In this document: positions 33,034 through 34,458 of the stretch, piece by piece
Layout: each line of letters begins with the position of its first letter
How positions within the stretch are numbered: position 1 is the stretch's first letter
Origin: Alphaproteobacteria bacterium
GTDB lineage: Bacteria; Pseudomonadota; Alphaproteobacteria; Rhodobacterales; Rhodobacteraceae
Length of the DNA stretch: 34,458 nucleotides
Assembly (NCBI GenBank): GCA_030431935.1
Contig: JAUIIC010000013.1
Coordinates: 1-34,458 of the forward strand
Direction: 5' to 3'
Position numbers and translations under genes: made by a program
The notes under the pieces: model-generated
What the model was told of the DNA's origin: nothing
Databases searched by the model: none
The model's input: only the letters and a program-made list of their open reading frames with translations

Positions 33034-34458
33034 ATGCGCGCCGATCTGCCGACCCGGCTGCCCGGGCACAGCCTGTCGGCGGGGCGCCCCGATCCGCTTG
33101 GCGCCACCTTCGACGGCGCCGGCGTGAACTTCGCCGTCTTCTCGGCCCATGCCGAGCGGGTCGAGCTGTGCATCTTCGACCGGGACGGCGAGCATGAACT
33201 GGCGCGGATCCCGGTCAAGGAACGCGACGGCGACATCTGGCATGTCTATGTCGCCGACCTGCGCCCCGGCACCTGCTATGGCTACCGCGTCCACGGCCCC
33301 TATGCGCCAGAGGCCGGGCACCGCTTCAACCCGCACAAGCTGCTTCTGGACCCCTACGCCAAGAAGCTGCACGGCCCGCTGCGCTGGTCCGACCGGCTGT
33401 ACGGCTACATGGCGTCCGCGCCCCATGCCGACCTGACGCTCGATCGCCGCGACAGCGCCCAGAACGTGCCGAAATCGGTGGTGATCGACCCCAGCTTCAA
33501 CTGGGGCGACGACCGCCCGCCGCGCGTGCCGCGCTCGGAAACGCTGATCTACGAGGCGCATCCCAAGGGCCTGACACGCGGCCACCCCGACGTCGCCCCC
33601 TCGGTGGCGGGCTATTTCGCGGGCCTCGCCTCGGAACCCATGCTCGACCACCTGACGCGGCTTGGCGTCACCTCGGTGGAGCTTCTGCCGGTGCAGGCCT
33701 TCGTCGACGACCGTTTCCTGATCGACAAGGGGCTCAGGAACTACTGGGGCTACCAGCCCATCGGCTATTTCGCGCCCGAGCCCCGCTACCTTTCGAACGG
33801 CGGCATCTGGGAATTCCAGAGCATGGTGCGCCGGTTCCATGCCGCCGGGATCGAGGTCATCCTCGACGTGGTCTACAACCACACCGGCGAGGGCAACCAG
33901 CTTGGCCCGACGCTCGCCTTCCGGGGGCTCGACAATGCCAGCTATTACCGGCTGCAGGGCAACGGGCGCTACTACATCGACGACACCGGCACCGGCAACA
34001 CGCTGGACCTGACGCACCCGATGGTGCTGCGCATGGTGATGGACAGCCTGCGCTACTGGGTCGAGGTGATGCATGTCGACGGCTTCCGCTTCGACCTGGC
34101 CACCGTGCTGGCGCGCGAGGCGCATGGTTTCGACCGCCGGTCGGGCTTTCTCGACGCGATCCGGCAGGACCCGGTGCTGGCGCGCGCCAAGCTGATCGCC
34201 GAGCCCTGGGACCTCGGCCCCGGCGGCTACCAGCTGGGCGGCTGGCCGCATCCGTTCCACGAATGGAACGACAAGTTCCGCGACGATGTCCGCCGCTTCT
34301 GGCGCGGCGACGCGGGCATGACCCCGATGCTGGCCAAGCGCCTTTTGGGCTCCGCCGACGAGTTCGACCGGCTGGGGCGCGGCGCCACGTCATCGGTCAA
34401 CTTCATCACCGCCCATGACGGCTTCACGCTCGAAGACCTCGTGACCTACACGCAGAAG
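33034..34458 (+). CDS. glgX: GlgX, glycogen debranching enzyme (3' end missing)
   Basis: The frame is open from ATG 33034 to the end of the window, 475 codons of an expected 650-710; the ORF track omits it because no stop is present. A GTG at 33025 in the same frame would overlap the glgA stop, but GGGGTGAG before the ATG favours 33034. The N-terminal CBM48 region (GATFDGAGVNFAVFSAHAERVELCIFD) leads into a GH13_11 barrel with VILDVVYNHTGEG, nucleophile region VDGFRFDLATVLARE, acid/base region LIAEPWDLGPGGYQLGGWP and FITAHDGFTLEDLVTY. It removes short branches left by GlgP. The strand A-H-P in YEAHPKGLT replaces the usual A-H-V. Confidence 0.93.
   Translation, partial: MRADLPTRLPGHSLSAGRPDPLGATFDGAGVNFAVFSAHAERVELCIFDRDGEHELARIPVKERDGDIWHVYVADLRPGTCYGYRVHGPYAPEAGHRFNPHKLLLDPYAKKLHGPLRWSDRLYGYMASAPHADLTLDRRDSAQNVPKSVVIDPSFNWGDDRPPRVPRSETLIYEAHPKGLTRGHPDVAPSVAGYFAGLASEPMLDHLTRLGVTSVELLPVQAFVDDRFLIDKGLRNYWGYQPIGYFAPEPRYLSNGGIWEFQSMVRRFHAAGIEVILDVVYNHTGEGNQLGPTLAFRGLDNASYYRLQGNGRYYIDDTGTGNTLDLTHPMVLRMVMDSLRYWVEVMHVDGFRFDLATVLAREAHGFDRRSGFLDAIRQDPVLARAKLIAEPWDLGPGGYQLGGWPHPFHEWNDKFRDDVRRFWRGDAGMTPMLAKRLLGSADEFDRLGRGATSSVNFITAHDGFTLEDLVTYTQK

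Noticed and set aside
1-34458. CRISPR arrays, tRNA or rRNA genes, IS elements
   Set aside because: No regularly spaced repeats, tRNA-like segments with CCA-type arms, or transposase-like ORFs were seen on either strand.

Overview
The window is high-GC, densely coded DNA in the style of an alphaproteobacterium of the Rhodobacterales (Paracoccaceae / Roseobacter type). This rests on gene content and order: the tail of a Paracoccus-like sox cluster (soxD-soxE-soxF), a sulfide/persulfide operon behind a site of the SqrR/BigR type, a xylR | xylF-xylH-xylG-xylB-xylA locus, and a glgP-glgB-glgC-glgA-glgX glycogen operon. All gene names come from reading the protein sequences; no database search was run. 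I see no rRNA, tRNA, transposase, prophage or CRISPR array.

Layout. (1) Bases 1-4190, plus strand: 3' part of soxD, soxE, soxF (flavocytochrome c sulfide dehydrogenase type) and a secreted DUF302 protein that has its own FNR-type box, closed by a strong terminator. (2) Bases 4202-9720, plus strand: a sulfide-response unit. A promoter carrying ATTC-N8-GAAT is followed by a possible 16-codon leader ORF, two half-size YeeE/YedE transporters, a persulfide dioxygenase, a fused DUF442/rhodanese-like plus type II sulfide:quinone oxidoreductase, and a SulP anion transporter. (3) Bases 9721-9801: an intergenic array of three back-to-back palindromes enclosed by an outer stem. (4) Bases 9817-16306, mixed strands: a GH13 alpha-glucosidase, a DUF3237 protein, an SDR dehydrogenase, a DUF6946-like protein, a zeta-class GST/maleylacetoacetate isomerase, a di-haem cytochrome c peroxidase and a Tat-exported CIA30 protein. 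(5) Bases 16300-25538: a secreted FG-GAP/UnbV protein translationally coupled to a ROK repressor on the minus strand, divergent from the xylose ABC transporter and isomerase-pathway operon, which also holds a 68-residue two-helix membrane protein. (6) Bases 25573-34458: the glycogen operon behind a LacI-type palindrome; glgX runs off the window end.

How the genes may work together. The sulfur block covers periplasmic sulfide oxidation (SoxEF), periplasmic thiosulfate/sulfane oxidation (SoxD is half of SoxCD), membrane sulfide oxidation to persulfide (SQR), persulfide oxidation to sulfite (PDO), sulfur-compound uptake (YeeE pair) and possibly anion export (SulP). The sugar block imports xylose, isomerises it and phosphorylates it to xylulose-5-phosphate. 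The glg block stores and remobilises glucose-1-phosphate. The most unusual items are the palindrome array at 9721-9801, the sulfide operator with a leader ORF ending in a TGATG overlap, the domain-swapped DUF442-SQR, and the coupling of an exported FG-GAP/UnbV protein to the xylose repressor.
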